Assembly (NCBI GenBank): GCA_958496175.1
Contig: OY292274.1
Coordinates: forward strand, 30,543,482 to 30,607,481
Length of the DNA: 64,000 nucleotides
Source: Sisyra terminalis
Lineage: Eukaryota > Arthropoda > Insecta > Neuroptera > Sisyridae
Direction: 5' to 3'
Part shown: positions 1-10,436 of the stretch, piece after piece
Numbering within the stretch: the first letter of the stretch is position 1
Layout of the letters: every line of letters starts with the position of its first letter
Program-made: the position numbers and the translations under genes
The notes under the pieces: model-generated
What the model saw: only the letters and a program-made list of their open reading frames with translations
Told to the model about the DNA's origin: nothing
The model's database searches: none

Positions 1-459
1 TTGAGGATAAACTCCAGTAAACTGATGATTAGGAGGGAGTAGAGGTGAGAAAGTACTCTGTTGTGCAGAAGAAAGGATTTCTAACATTTGGGATTTTACT
101 CCGATTTTCAAATGAGGAGGAATGGCTTTCAGCTCATCGTACGAAGACAAAACAAATTATTTGTCGGAATCTGGATCAGCAGATTTTGAATCCTCTCGTA
201 AGGATTTCGCCTTCAATTTTGGTATATTCATATTTGGATGAGATCTTCCTCTGTTTTGGTAGTATTTTCCTTCGATGATCTCTTTCGCTTCGATCTCCCC
301 TCTTGTTGCGAAAAAGTTCCATTTGCCACCTATTCTAGATCGCCGTCTACATCCTCGTCATCTTCGCTGCCAATTTTCTGATTATTCATCAAGCTATTCA
401 CAATTTCAAACCTTTCAAGACCCTGCCCTTATGATCCATCTCCGAAATACATAATGACT
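1..459. other. Unassigned GC-richer segment, no gene called
   Basis: This stretch is visibly richer in G+C than the following 3 kb. It holds a 39-codon open frame on the plus strand at 122-241 that starts at an ATG, is rich in serine and acidic residues and ends at TGA. It also has short acidic open segments on the minus strand around 300-390. Neither is long enough to name. Because the CpG-rich transposon-like block at 460-745 adjoins it, the segment may be eroded coding DNA of a DNA transposon, but that is inference. Confidence 0.3.
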
Positions 460-745
460 GACGCATAAAAAACGCGCGTTTCGTGTGGACGCTGCGATAA
501 GAAACAGTGCTTAGTCGTCAAACGCGCGACTTTTTGTCGCCGCGTTCTGCGGCGAGAGTGACTGCTAGAAGCGTTTGCAGCGCTACAAACGCTTCTAGCG
601 GTCACTCGTCTTTAAAAACGTCTCGTCTTTATTCAACGTACGACCAGACTGGTATGGTATTCAAACGCGCGTTTAAAGCGCGACAAAAATTTTGTCGCCG
701 CGTTTTTTTGAAGCGCGACAAAACGCGGTCAAAACGCCTCGTGTG
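460..745. repeat. CpG-rich inverted-repeat block, probable DNA-transposon end/MITE
   Basis: An island of CpG-rich sequence (many CGCG, GCGC and GTCGC words) stands out in an AT-rich background. CGCGC-containing modules recur at 473-479, 522-528 and 665-671, and GTCGCCGCGTT recurs around 536 and 693. The right edge read on the minus strand gives CCTATTCACACGAGGCG, which resembles terminal repeats of PIF/Harbinger-like or hAT-like elements. A matching left end in inverted orientation was not found, so the element may be truncated or made of two half copies. No transposase is visible. Confidence 0.45.
556..607. repeat. 22-bp near-perfect hairpin with 8-nt loop
   Basis: The arm at 556-577 is the reverse complement of the arm at 586-607 with one mismatch in 22; the loop is CAGCGCTA. 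It sits in the centre of the CpG-rich block. Seen directly in the sequence. Confidence 0.8.
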
Positions 746-3700
746 AATAGGCTCCTAGTCTATTTAAGCCCACCCATGGTGTACCTAAAACCTTGACGAT
801 CGAGCGTTATTGTATTTCTGGCCAGCTTTACAGTATTATCAAAATTAAATTGTTTTTCAATGAAAAATACGGCTGAATTACAAAAGTAGTAGTTAGATAA
901 GTAAATGATGTAGAAATTGCAATTCTTATTTCTAAAACTTTTCCATATTTCCATATACCATTATTTGTACATTTGAAGAGTGATCTAGTGTTTTCATATA
1001 ATATGATAGGAGACAATCAACTGTCCAACCTCGGTTGATTTTTTCTGTAAGTTTTCGTTAAGTTGATTCTAGCATATTTTCGCTATGACTGACATACCTT
1101 CTTCATGGAATCGTAATGGATCATACTTGCATTAAAATACCAATTTTTGACTTTTGAATTTAGAAATTTGAGTAACTTCTTTGAATAGTCACAGTAACCT
1201 GAAAGTCGAATCAATTTGATGGTACTTAGTAATAAACGTACTATTATGATTTGTGTAGTCTGCGATATACCGTGGTTCAAAGCGTTCACGCAAGACGTTT
1301 CACTTCCGTAATGGTAGGAACTTCCTGATGCTAGTAAGAGTAACATATCAAACACCAGTAAAATATTAAGAAAAAATCAAATAATAAGCTCCTAAAGTTT
1401 ATACAATTTCATCCTTGACAACAATAAATGGTTATTTATTCCGAATAATAATTAAGCAAAATAATTTTTTTCGAACGATAGAGAATAAAAGATTAATTTG
1501 TGAGGATGTACCAGTTAAGAAAAGGCATTTTAAATGTTCAAAAAACTCATTGGAAACCATTTGAAGTCGTTTAAAGCTATTAACCACATTTAAATGTAAT
1601 AATTTCAAAATGCCTCTTTTTAACAGAGATCAACTAAATAGAACCAAGAGATCAATTTGTTCAGTTTTAAGTTATGCAACAATGTTTCGATCTTTAGTTT
1701 AAAAAAACCGTTACTAAATGGCTTATTTGGGTACACATATTGGTTGTTACACTTATTTCATTGTTAAATTTTCAAAATTTTGTGCACCTTACAATTAATT
1801 AAATCGTTTACGAGTAAGAAGAAAGACTCTTTATATATTTATTTTAGATTTTCTCCCTCTGTCACTATTCAGCCTTAAGCAAAAATGCAGTTTTATCATT
1901 GCATAAATATCATCCACATATATAAAGCATATATTTAAGCTCTCCCTTTATAATAATATTATTTTACTGTAACATTGAAACCAAAGTAAATAATTTCTAT
2001 TATTTTATGTCCGTGAAAAAGGTTTAACGAATATTTCTTAGAAAGCTTCTGGAAGAGCTTTCTAAATATATTTGTAATCAATCTTTGAATATAAATTAAA
2101 TAAAACAAATTTCAAATGCCTTTTATTCTTATTATTTTATTTTGTTAGTTTGTTATTTTGTTTAGTTTGCATAAAATTTAAGGGCATTATTTTTATTCGA
2201 CGTGGTTTGGTTAATAGATAGTACAAATTTACGGATACCTCTGTTTTTTAACAAAACTGTTTACTAAATTACCCTTAAAAAAGAGTAAAAAGAAACGTGA
2301 GATTTTTAGTTTCTTTTTTTCTGCTTTGAATAGATTTGGTTTTTCTGGGTACTACTCTATCGACTAAAATATTTTTTATAGAAATTTTTGGCCAAATTTG
2401 GCATTTAAAATTAAAAAAAATATTGTGTTGAGAGATTAATAAAGGGTAGGTTGAGTAAATACAAAAAATATACTATAAACTTGTGAAATAGTAACACTAT
2501 GTTACAAATGTTACACTAAAAACAAAAAATTAACCTAAGAATTTTAAAATTTAAATTAATGACTTCACTTGGAGGATATAAAAAACCATTTACCGAAAAT
2601 TACTGATATTTGAAAAACTCAAGTAAAATAAAAACTTTAGATGGAATAGAATTCGTGAGATACAAGCATTTCTGAACTTAAAATATTTACAATAAGTGTT
2701 ATAATATAGTGTATTTATTGAAATAAGAATAACCAAAACCTAAGAAATCTGTTTATTATATTTGCATATGAAAAGAATATTGGAATAAGTAAGATACACA
2801 TCCATGTCATTAATAATAATAACCAAAACGCTTCTTTTGGTTTGCAGAAAAATATTTGATTTTTGAAAATATTGTATCTATTGAATAAATCTTTTGAGAT
2901 ACAAATTCCGTATTTGGAACAGTAATAGATAATTAAATTACAAACTGTAGCATTTTAATTCATCTGCAGTGCTCGTTATCCTTTATCCCTATGGTATCAA
3001 ATAAAACCATTTCATCGCTTTAGAACAACATAAAGGTATTTAAATGTATATTGCAGATAACTTTATTGAAGTAACTGTGAATATTTTAAAGTTCGAAGAG
3101 CAGTAAATGTAACTTAGTATTGTCACAGAAGTCAGAAAACCAAATACAAGTCACAAAGTAGATAGTGTTTATTCAACAGATTTATATTCTGCCACTTTCT
3201 CTGCGATAAGATAGACTGCAGCCTATCTCTGTATACTTTGTCTTTACTACCAATCCCTTTTGTTTTATCTCACAGAATGTCTTTCACTGTGAGGATTTAC
3301 GAAAAAAATTTTTTCAAAGGAATGCTAATGGCTGTTTTATAAAATGTTTCCATTTTCCAATTAAACTTTATTCAAACTTTAAGTTAAAGTATCTCTTTTC
3401 ATTAATTCTAATTTCGTAATGGTTAGTGTAAGTGATGTATAAAATGTATGTAATATATAAATGAAATTTTTGCAACGAAAATTGATAGAAATTAGTTTCT
3501 TGGACACAAGTAATAAAAAAATGAACTTTAAGAAATTCTTTAAAAGTTGTTATGTTTGTTTTATTTCAATTACATTCGAATTAAAATTTAATTTAAAAAT
3601 ATTGTAATATTGAAATTGGTAGGTTTTCTTGGAAAAAAGAAGAAAATAACATATTCAATTGCACTATCTTAATTATTAGTAGTTGATGCCTTTTACCTTA

Positions 3701-4288
3701 AGTATCTATGTACTATGACTGGTTTAACATTCAAAATAGTTTTTTAAAGGAAAACTAATTTAAAAGAAAATAAAAAAACAAAGATTTGTTATTTATAAAA
3801 TTCTTTGAAAAAAATATATGCCGTTTTTCGTTCTAGAGTTAAACATTCAAAATTTTGTGATTGATAACTAAAAAAAAAAATTATTTTGAATCTTCTGTTG
3901 TTTTTTTCTGTTGAATTTTCTGCTTTAGTACCTGATCTGACTAATGTATCAAATTACTATATTAATTATTAAAAATTAATTCCCAAATGTTTCACTTTTA
4001 TTCATATAATGATTTCCGATAATAACTCGAAATTTTAGTAACTGTTAAGCTTCAGGCTAACTAGTTTTTGAATTATTGAATTTGATTGTCTTAAAAATTA
4101 TAATTAACAAAATTCATTTTTAGAACAAATAGTATTAGTATTTTTATTAAATAGTATTTACAACTTAAGGCGTTCGACTGCTTAGGCTATATGCACCTTT
4201 GACATAGTGTTTTCTATGAAATATAAGATACTGTAATTCAGAAATACATAAAAATTTGTATCAAAATTTTAAAATTGGAGTAAAATTA
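746..4288. other. AT-rich DNA without recognisable genes
   Basis: About 3.5 kb of AT-rich sequence with many T and A runs and stop codons in all frames. No coding region, RNA gene or structured repeat was recognised. Open frames here are short and of low complexity. It could be intronic or intergenic; nothing in the sequence decides. Confidence 0.6.
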
Positions 4289-4570
4289 TCACAGCTCATA
4301 GTCAATTTTCATTCCTTTCGGAGACTGCAGAATGTAGACCATCACCCCAGAATCGGGGCGGTGAATGTTGATAGTCTGAGATCTTCCGATTCCAGAGTTC
4401 CATTTCTGGACAGAATCCCATTTCACCCTGCCAGTACATGTATGACGTGCAGGACACTCAAACATGAGGAGTACGTTTTTCATTCCTCGGTTCTCAAAAT
4501 CCAACCATGGGTCTCCTTTGTGTAACCCGTTATTAAGCAACTCAGGGTGATTTGGTCCACTTTGCTCATG
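4289..4570 (-). CDS. Possible coding remnant, unknown protein (93 codons)
   Basis: An open frame runs on the minus strand from just after a TAG at 4571-4573 to a TGA at 4289. Base composition is clearly less AT-rich than on either side and the predicted peptide is of mixed composition. It contains Cys residues (in ECPARHTC), tryptophans and a segment NSGIGRSQTINIHRPDSG, and ends in IDYEL. There is no convincing splice acceptor, promoter or start context; an in-frame AUG lies only inside the frame. It could be a terminal exon, a processed fragment or a transposon piece. I do not recognise the family and assign no function. Confidence 0.25.
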   Translation of the reverse strand, partial: HEQSGPNHPELLNNGLHKGDPWLDFENRGMKNVLLMFECPARHTCTGRVKWDSVQKWNSGIGRSQTINIHRPDSGVMVYILQSPKGMKIDYEL

Positions 4571-4752
4571 CTAATTCCTTTATTGTAGTTCGATTTTCCT
4601 ACTTTTTCTTTAAATTTTCTGATATAAGCTTGCATCATTTACTACTTCTTTTGTCAAGTCGTTGTAAAAACTTTTTTGATATCGATGAGGTTATTGTTAA
4701 GCTCTTCGTCATTTGTGGGGAATTGATGTGTTTTGTATAGTGTTCTTTTCTA

Positions 4753-4912
4753 GAAGATGTCTTATATGGGATAGAAACTTTTAAACCGCTAGAAAAGGTA
4801 CTTTTGTTTCTAGAGTGATCACTAAGACCCCTGAAGATGTCTTATATGAGATAGAAACTTTTAAACCGCTAGAAAAGGTACTTTTGTTTCTAGAGTGATC
4901 ACTAAGACCCCT
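4753..4912. repeat. Tandem duplication, 2 x 80 bp
   Basis: Copy 1 (4753-4832) and copy 2 (4833-4912) differ at one position, a G/A in the ATATG(G/A)GATAG segment. Each unit contains a short inverted repeat, TAGAAAC ... GTTTCTA. The near-identity indicates a recent local duplication. Confidence 0.9.
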
Positions 4913-6148
4913 TATTTTAAAATGATATATTAAATTACATTCTCAAAAATCCTTAGTTTTTCAGGTATATAGTTTATGTGATACTAATTAATTAAAACTT
5001 CTAATTAACAACTAAAAGCTCAAAATGGTTAGCGAAAAATGCTTCGAATTTGTTGTATTACAATGATAAATAATAGGTATATCAATTATCATTAAGTATA
5101 TTTCTAAATAGCGTCGGTTCTATTGTTTTGTAAATCTATTCATTGAAATTTAAAATAAAAGTTTCATTTTTATAATCTCTTATTGTTTCAATTAAATAAA
5201 TGATTGTTTGGATCAGTGGCTCCCAACCGATTTTGGGCCATACTGATGCTCCCACTCGTGATATTTAAATTTTGTTATTTAAAATTTTACGGTTATTTAC
5301 TTGAAGGACACTTAAAGGGCTATTCACTTGGTATCTAAATAAACATCGAAAGAATAAGTTATCCATGAAAGACAAAAATAAAAAATGAAAGAACAGTTAC
5401 TTAAATAAAGTTTTTAAACATATAGGTAATAGAGAGCTGAAATGCAGAAATAGCAATATACTTTTTATATATACAGATACTTTTATATATTAGTATACTA
5501 GTTTACAGTATTATTAAAAGTAAGTGCACCAAATGTTCCGGTCTAATACTATGGACTACTGATATTTCTAAAAGAATATTCATTACTTCAATTTGAAAGC
5601 CAGCGTATGTTAAAATTTAATCTCCCAACAATAATCTGCCGGTTGTTTATTTTAGCGGAAACCACTGGGTATGTATCCTCTGTTGCCATTTTTCATTTTT
5701 ATTTATTTCCGATCTAACTTTTTAAATAAAGTAAGCTCACCATAGCTAGAAATAGTAGTCGTTGTATAAGTGAAATCAATTCAAAGAAAAATAAATCATT
5801 ATACATGTATTGTTATTTAATTGTATGATAAACAATTAATTTAACATTAGTACTATAATTGAATGATATAATTTTACAGATCCTCTAACTATTACTTAAA
5901 TCAAATTGACCATGGTTATTACTTGAAATCTTGTAGTTCATATTATATCACTTTTTACAAGTACCTAAAATGATTTCTTTTAGATAATGTCGATTATTTT
6001 TAAGGTTTTTATATTTTTTATGATGTTCATCGCTAATTTTAATTTCCTAATTATTATAAAATTCCTTAAAATAAGTAAAACTGATAGTATTTTAAAATTT
6101 AGGAAATTATTTAAGAATAATTAGGGGTCCAAATATGGAGCATTTATC
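4913..6148. other. AT-rich DNA, no gene seen
   Basis: Mostly AT-rich. At 5214 there is a hAT-like motif CAGTGGCTCCCAACC, and near 5655 an inverted CAGTGG-type motif. The flanking bases do not form a target duplication, so no element is called. Nothing else recognised. Confidence 0.5.
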
Positions 6149-6275
6149 TATATGTAGAGAGGTGATGAAAATGAAGATCAAATCCCTGAGGTATCAATAC
6201 ACGTTCTTAATTCTGTGATTTGATAATTTACCTTAAGGATTTGATTATATCTCCATTTTCATCATTTTCCTATAT
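6149..6275. repeat. Small foldback/MITE-like inverted repeat
   Basis: The segment at 6149-6194 (containing GATGAAAATGAAGATCAAAT) is matched in inverted orientation at about 6230-6275 with a few mismatches and one gap, leaving a ~35-nt loop. No coding capacity. The termini and target duplication could not be fixed. Confidence 0.55.
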
Positions 6276-8829
6276 AAAACTTGATACATTCGTAAAACGG
6301 GGTGTAATATAGATAATTGATTATTATGTAATCCCCTGTCAAAGTAATTATTCCATGAGCAAATGAGATAATTCGTCGATTATAAAGTAAATAAAATGAG
6401 CAACACGATACAATAATAACATGTTTCTAAAATATGTTTTCAAAAGCTCAATTATTTATCTAAATGATTTTCAAAAAAATACTGAAAAACATTATGTAAA
6501 TCTTAGTCTATTCAAAGATGTAGGCAAAGAATAAGTTTTATTCTAATTTAAGTTTTAATATTTTTTTTGGAGATAGGTATATTGATTATTGACATATTTG
6601 ATCCAAAAATTTCAATAAAGAAGTATTTACCAAAGAAATAAAAACTATAGAAATATAATACTTGTACCAATAGAAATAAACCAACGCGTTTAAAAATGGA
6701 TTTATAAACGAAAAAATTAATATCCATTGATAATTAGTTCATAACATTCAACAATTAAATTATGAATTTTATGCGATTTATTCGTTATTTATTTCAAATC
6801 AACTCACAAAAATTTTAAAAAAAATCCTGCCATAACTTCTTTTTTATTTCCCTAGTAACTTTTTATCAAAATTTTATCAAAATCTTAATTTGGGAACTGA
6901 TGATAAAGGCATACAACTTTATTATAGCCTATAAAATAATAAAATATGTTATCTAAAAAGAACATGGTTTTTGCAAAGTAATCTATACATGAGCTTAAGT
7001 TCCAAGTATAAATGCGAGATATTTCAGTAAAATATTTGTAGGTAAATGTGGTATGTAATTGGCATTTCGATGACACTAATTGAAACCGCAATCATTTCTG
7101 TTGCAAATAAATTGCAAATTTGTTGATTCATGACCACTTTATTTTTGTGTATGCTTGAGAATCCTTGACGGCTTCTATTTCAATGAAGTTCGTTGTCCTA
7201 GCAACATATTAGTTGAAATTTCATTATCAAATACCAAACAGTATGAGTGGTCGTTAGGAAATGGTGAAGACTTGTATTATACGATCGTCGTCGCTTAACT
7301 ACTTCCCAAGAGTCGGGCTACTGTTTGAGTTACATACTTGTGTGGAAAACAATTTTCCTATTTACATTATTCAGTATGAATTTCAAGTACAAAGACCATT
7401 ACTTCAAACTTACAATATTAGTATAGCGTAAAATTATCTAATTAAGTACTTCGTTTTTAAATAAAATTGAAAAGAACCAATTTACACGAGTTCTTCAGCC
7501 ATCTTCAACGTTAAGTGGTAGACGCTTGTCAAAAATTTCGTTTTTTTTAAAAATACAGTAGATAAATATTTCCTTAGAAACTCTTAAATGTCTTTATGCA
7601 AATAAATTAAGCTAAGAACAAATCGTTTTGTTTGCACAAGTTGGTGCAAATGAAAACCCCTCTATAATGGAACATTCACAGTAAAAGCAGGGTAAAGTGT
7701 TTTATTTTTACCTTACAATCGGAAAATTAGTTGATATTAAACCGTATAAATTGAATTTTAAATGTAATCAAATTAGACATATACCCATTAAATAAAATGG
7801 AGAAAGGTTCCAACTTCTTCTTGTGCAATTTGTAAAATGGATGTTATACGTACCTAAGGTTAAAATTTTCTTAATCGATTTAAAATTGAGTGGTGAATCA
7901 ACGAGGCTGAAGACTCATAGAGTGTTATAATAATATGAGACGAAGAAAAATGGAAGCGAGATAAAGATACACTAGCAACCCTTCTTATTTTTTAAGCTTT
8001 AATTAAATTTTATTATTAATTATTTCGTCGTAAAAATATATAAATAAAACTGAAAAATATCTTTTCACTTTCACCTTTCTTATGTCAAGTTAATGAGAAG
8101 TTGTGCGAGCTTTAAAAATAATCAGCTTTTAACGAAATCAGAAACTTGTTGAAAATATTAAATTCGTGTTTAATGGAATTTAATGTATACCAGGAAAATG
8201 CAAGTGTTTTCACATCATAACACCAAACAGTTTAATTTTGCACAATACGAAGGTTAGATAAACGCAATAAGTTTGCTGCACGCGTTTGTGCTTGGTTGAA
8301 GTAAGCAATATGCGGTGTAGGGCTCTCTAGAGAAATTACTAAGTTTCTCATCGACAATCAAACCCGCTATACAAGTTTAATTACAATCGACTTCTTAAAT
8401 TGTGGCTTCTTTTATGAATCTATTTTTTAATTAAATTGGTAATTTTGTTTAAATGCATTTCGTAGGCTTTAAAGTGTATTTATAATCGCATTTTGAAGCA
8501 GGCACATATTCTTCTAAAATTAATTAAATATATAATTTAATTACTTACTACAATTATTGACAAAAAAGTAAAATCACTCTATGTGCAAAGTAAAACCCAT
8601 GAAGTTTTCGCATAATGTTAAAATCTTCCATAGCCCCCAATAAGTATGTAAATAATGTTCATATTTTCTAATTGTCTCCAATTAATTATAGCTAGGTCAG
8701 TCTAAGTATTTTAAAGGTACCAAATTTACTTTTTTTGATACAATTTTATCAAAGTGGCATTAGTTCAAGACAAAAATATAGTTTTCTTTAAGTTGCGCTT
8801 AGTATGATAGTATGCAATGAATAAACGAC
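6276..8829. other. AT-rich DNA, no gene seen
   Basis: No recognisable coding region or RNA gene. The segment around 7080-7340 is less AT-rich than average but has no long open frame and no recognised repeat. Confidence 0.5.
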
Positions 8830-8945
8830 TTAATGAATAAGAATGTATGGCCTATGACTCAATTTCTTTCTTGATTACAATGCGTTTCAATAGTTTTTGA
8901 CTGTCATCATCAGGTAATTACTTGATGATTATTATTATTCATTAA
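8830..8945 (+). repeat. MITE family M1, copy 1
   Basis: Contains the family core TGGCCTATGACTCAATTT, then TGCGTTTCAATAGTTTTTG and TGTCATCATCAGGTAAT, bounded by TAATGAATAA-type and ATTATTATTCATTAAT-type ends that are inverted relative to each other. It aligns along its length with the copy at 34641-34785 in the opposite orientation. It is non-coding, and its short inverted ends fit a non-autonomous DNA element. Confidence 0.6.
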
Positions 8946-9978
8946 TTTATTAATTGTAACATGGAAATAATAAATATTTTTCTAATATTTATATTGTTCT
9001 AATTTATCCCTAAAATGTTGTATATTGTGATGCAAATGACAATCATTTACCAAAAAAATTGATATCATTGGAGAAAATCTCGCAGATTTATTTTTCATAG
9101 TTGACTTCATTTACATATGGGCATATAAATTATATGGGCAATGTTGAATGGAAGCAGTGATGAATTTGCGCCTAGACCCGTGGGGCGATATGATTTTAGG
9201 GGCGGCATAATTTTCGGATCGCTAAATTTTTAAAAGTGAAGTATGTAAGAACAATTTAAATTCAACATGTGATTTGAGGTTACTTTGTTATTAATGTATA
9301 GAATATCATCAGTAAATTATAATAAATACGTTTTTATAGAATTTACTTTCCAATTAATCACATCAAACTTTTCAATTTTTTTAAATCTCTGGCAATTTTG
9401 AAAACTGCCATTCCGGGAGCATTCAAAAACAAATTGGAGATTATCATAATGGAAATTTGTTAATAAGTGTAGAGCTTTTTGCTAAATTCTATCCTTTTTT
9501 TGGTCAGAACATTTAAAGTCCTATGCGAACCCTGGTAGTCGAGATACGTTATATTTATCAAAAACAATCTAGTACACTCACGATTTAGAATAGACCTTCG
9601 TAAATGATTGTATTCTCTATTATTATTCTTTTAAAAAATCAATACTAAAGATATCTGAAAATATATGGCTTTGTGCATTTTTTGAATCCTAGCGTCAAAT
9701 CGTTTAGGAGAAAGATCTGTTTTCCTCTGGAGAGACGAAAAAGTTACTAAGTTGCAAGTGAGGGCCAAGGTTTATTTAATTTTCTAGCATTATTACCTAT
9801 TGAACCTCAATTGGAGGAAGAAATCTAATACCATGATATAATCGTCGTTTTTGCGCGAACCTACAAGGCTAGAAAGAAGAGGTTTATATCATAAGCAATA
9901 ATTGGAAAAAAGCTCTGAACTATATTAGTCTTTAAAAATTATTATTGAAATTAATAAGTTATATTTAAAAAAGTATTT
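8946..9978. other. AT-rich DNA with a hAT-like end at about 9151
   Basis: At 9151 the sequence CAGTGATGAATTTGCGCC, followed by GGGGCGATATGATTTTAGG, resembles the left end of a hAT element. An approximately inverted counterpart lies near 10540-10591, beyond the solo LTR. If real, this is a relic into which the LTR retrotransposon inserted. No transposase coding was recognised. Confidence 0.35.
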
Positions 9979-10436
9979 AGTAACAAAAAAGGAAGAAGTC
10001 TGTCTCTTTCTTTGTGCCATACTGGCAAGTGATTGGCTGAGCGACTTCTATCTCTCTCCCACCAATGCAAATGTACATATAGATTGTTCTGGAAACATCT
10101 AGTAGGTGGTGGAACGTTGGTGAATATTGGAGTATAATCTAGAATGTTGGGTTGCGGGTATATAAGGTGCTCAGTCAAGCCGGTTGACAGTTCTGTATCA
10201 AAGTTCTGTATAGAAATTCAGTTGTGAATTTCCGTTACAACAAAGCGATTACAAAGCGATTATTAGTGTGATTTGATTTAAAAGTGATTATTGTCATTTA
10301 AGTGATTGTTTTGACAAGTGTAATTGTGTAATAAAAAAAAGTGATTGTTAAGTGTGAAAGTGATTATTTATTTCCAAAAGAAATTAAAAGAACGAATAAA
10401 CGTCATCTCAATACAGTTTTGAGACGTCACGTTACA
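9979..10436 (+). mobile_element. Solo LTR, family L1, older copy (458 bp)
   Basis: Aligns over nearly its whole length with the solo LTR at 24458-24839. It begins AGTAACA (the other copy begins TGTAACA) and ends CACGTTACA. Inside are GGGTATATAAGG followed by an initiator-like ACAGTTCTG, then an AATAAA, the order expected of an LTR read on the plus strand. It carries about 50 bp before the 3' end (around 10380-10428) that are missing from the second copy. The flanking tetramers ATTT/ATAT match only partly, so it is an old insertion. No internal retrotransposon sequence adjoins it, implying LTR-LTR recombination. Confidence 0.8.
10159..10196 (+). promoter_or_regulatory. TATA box and initiator of solo LTR
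   Basis: TATATAAGG at 10159-10167 is followed about 29 nt later by ACAGTTCTG at 10187-10195, a spacing typical of an RNA polymerase II core promoter. The same arrangement is preserved in the second solo LTR. Activity is not known. Confidence 0.55.

Noticed and set aside
5214..5668. hAT-like CAGTGG ends facing each other
   Set aside because: The flanking octamers do not match and the interior shows no further symmetry; likely chance or an isolated end.
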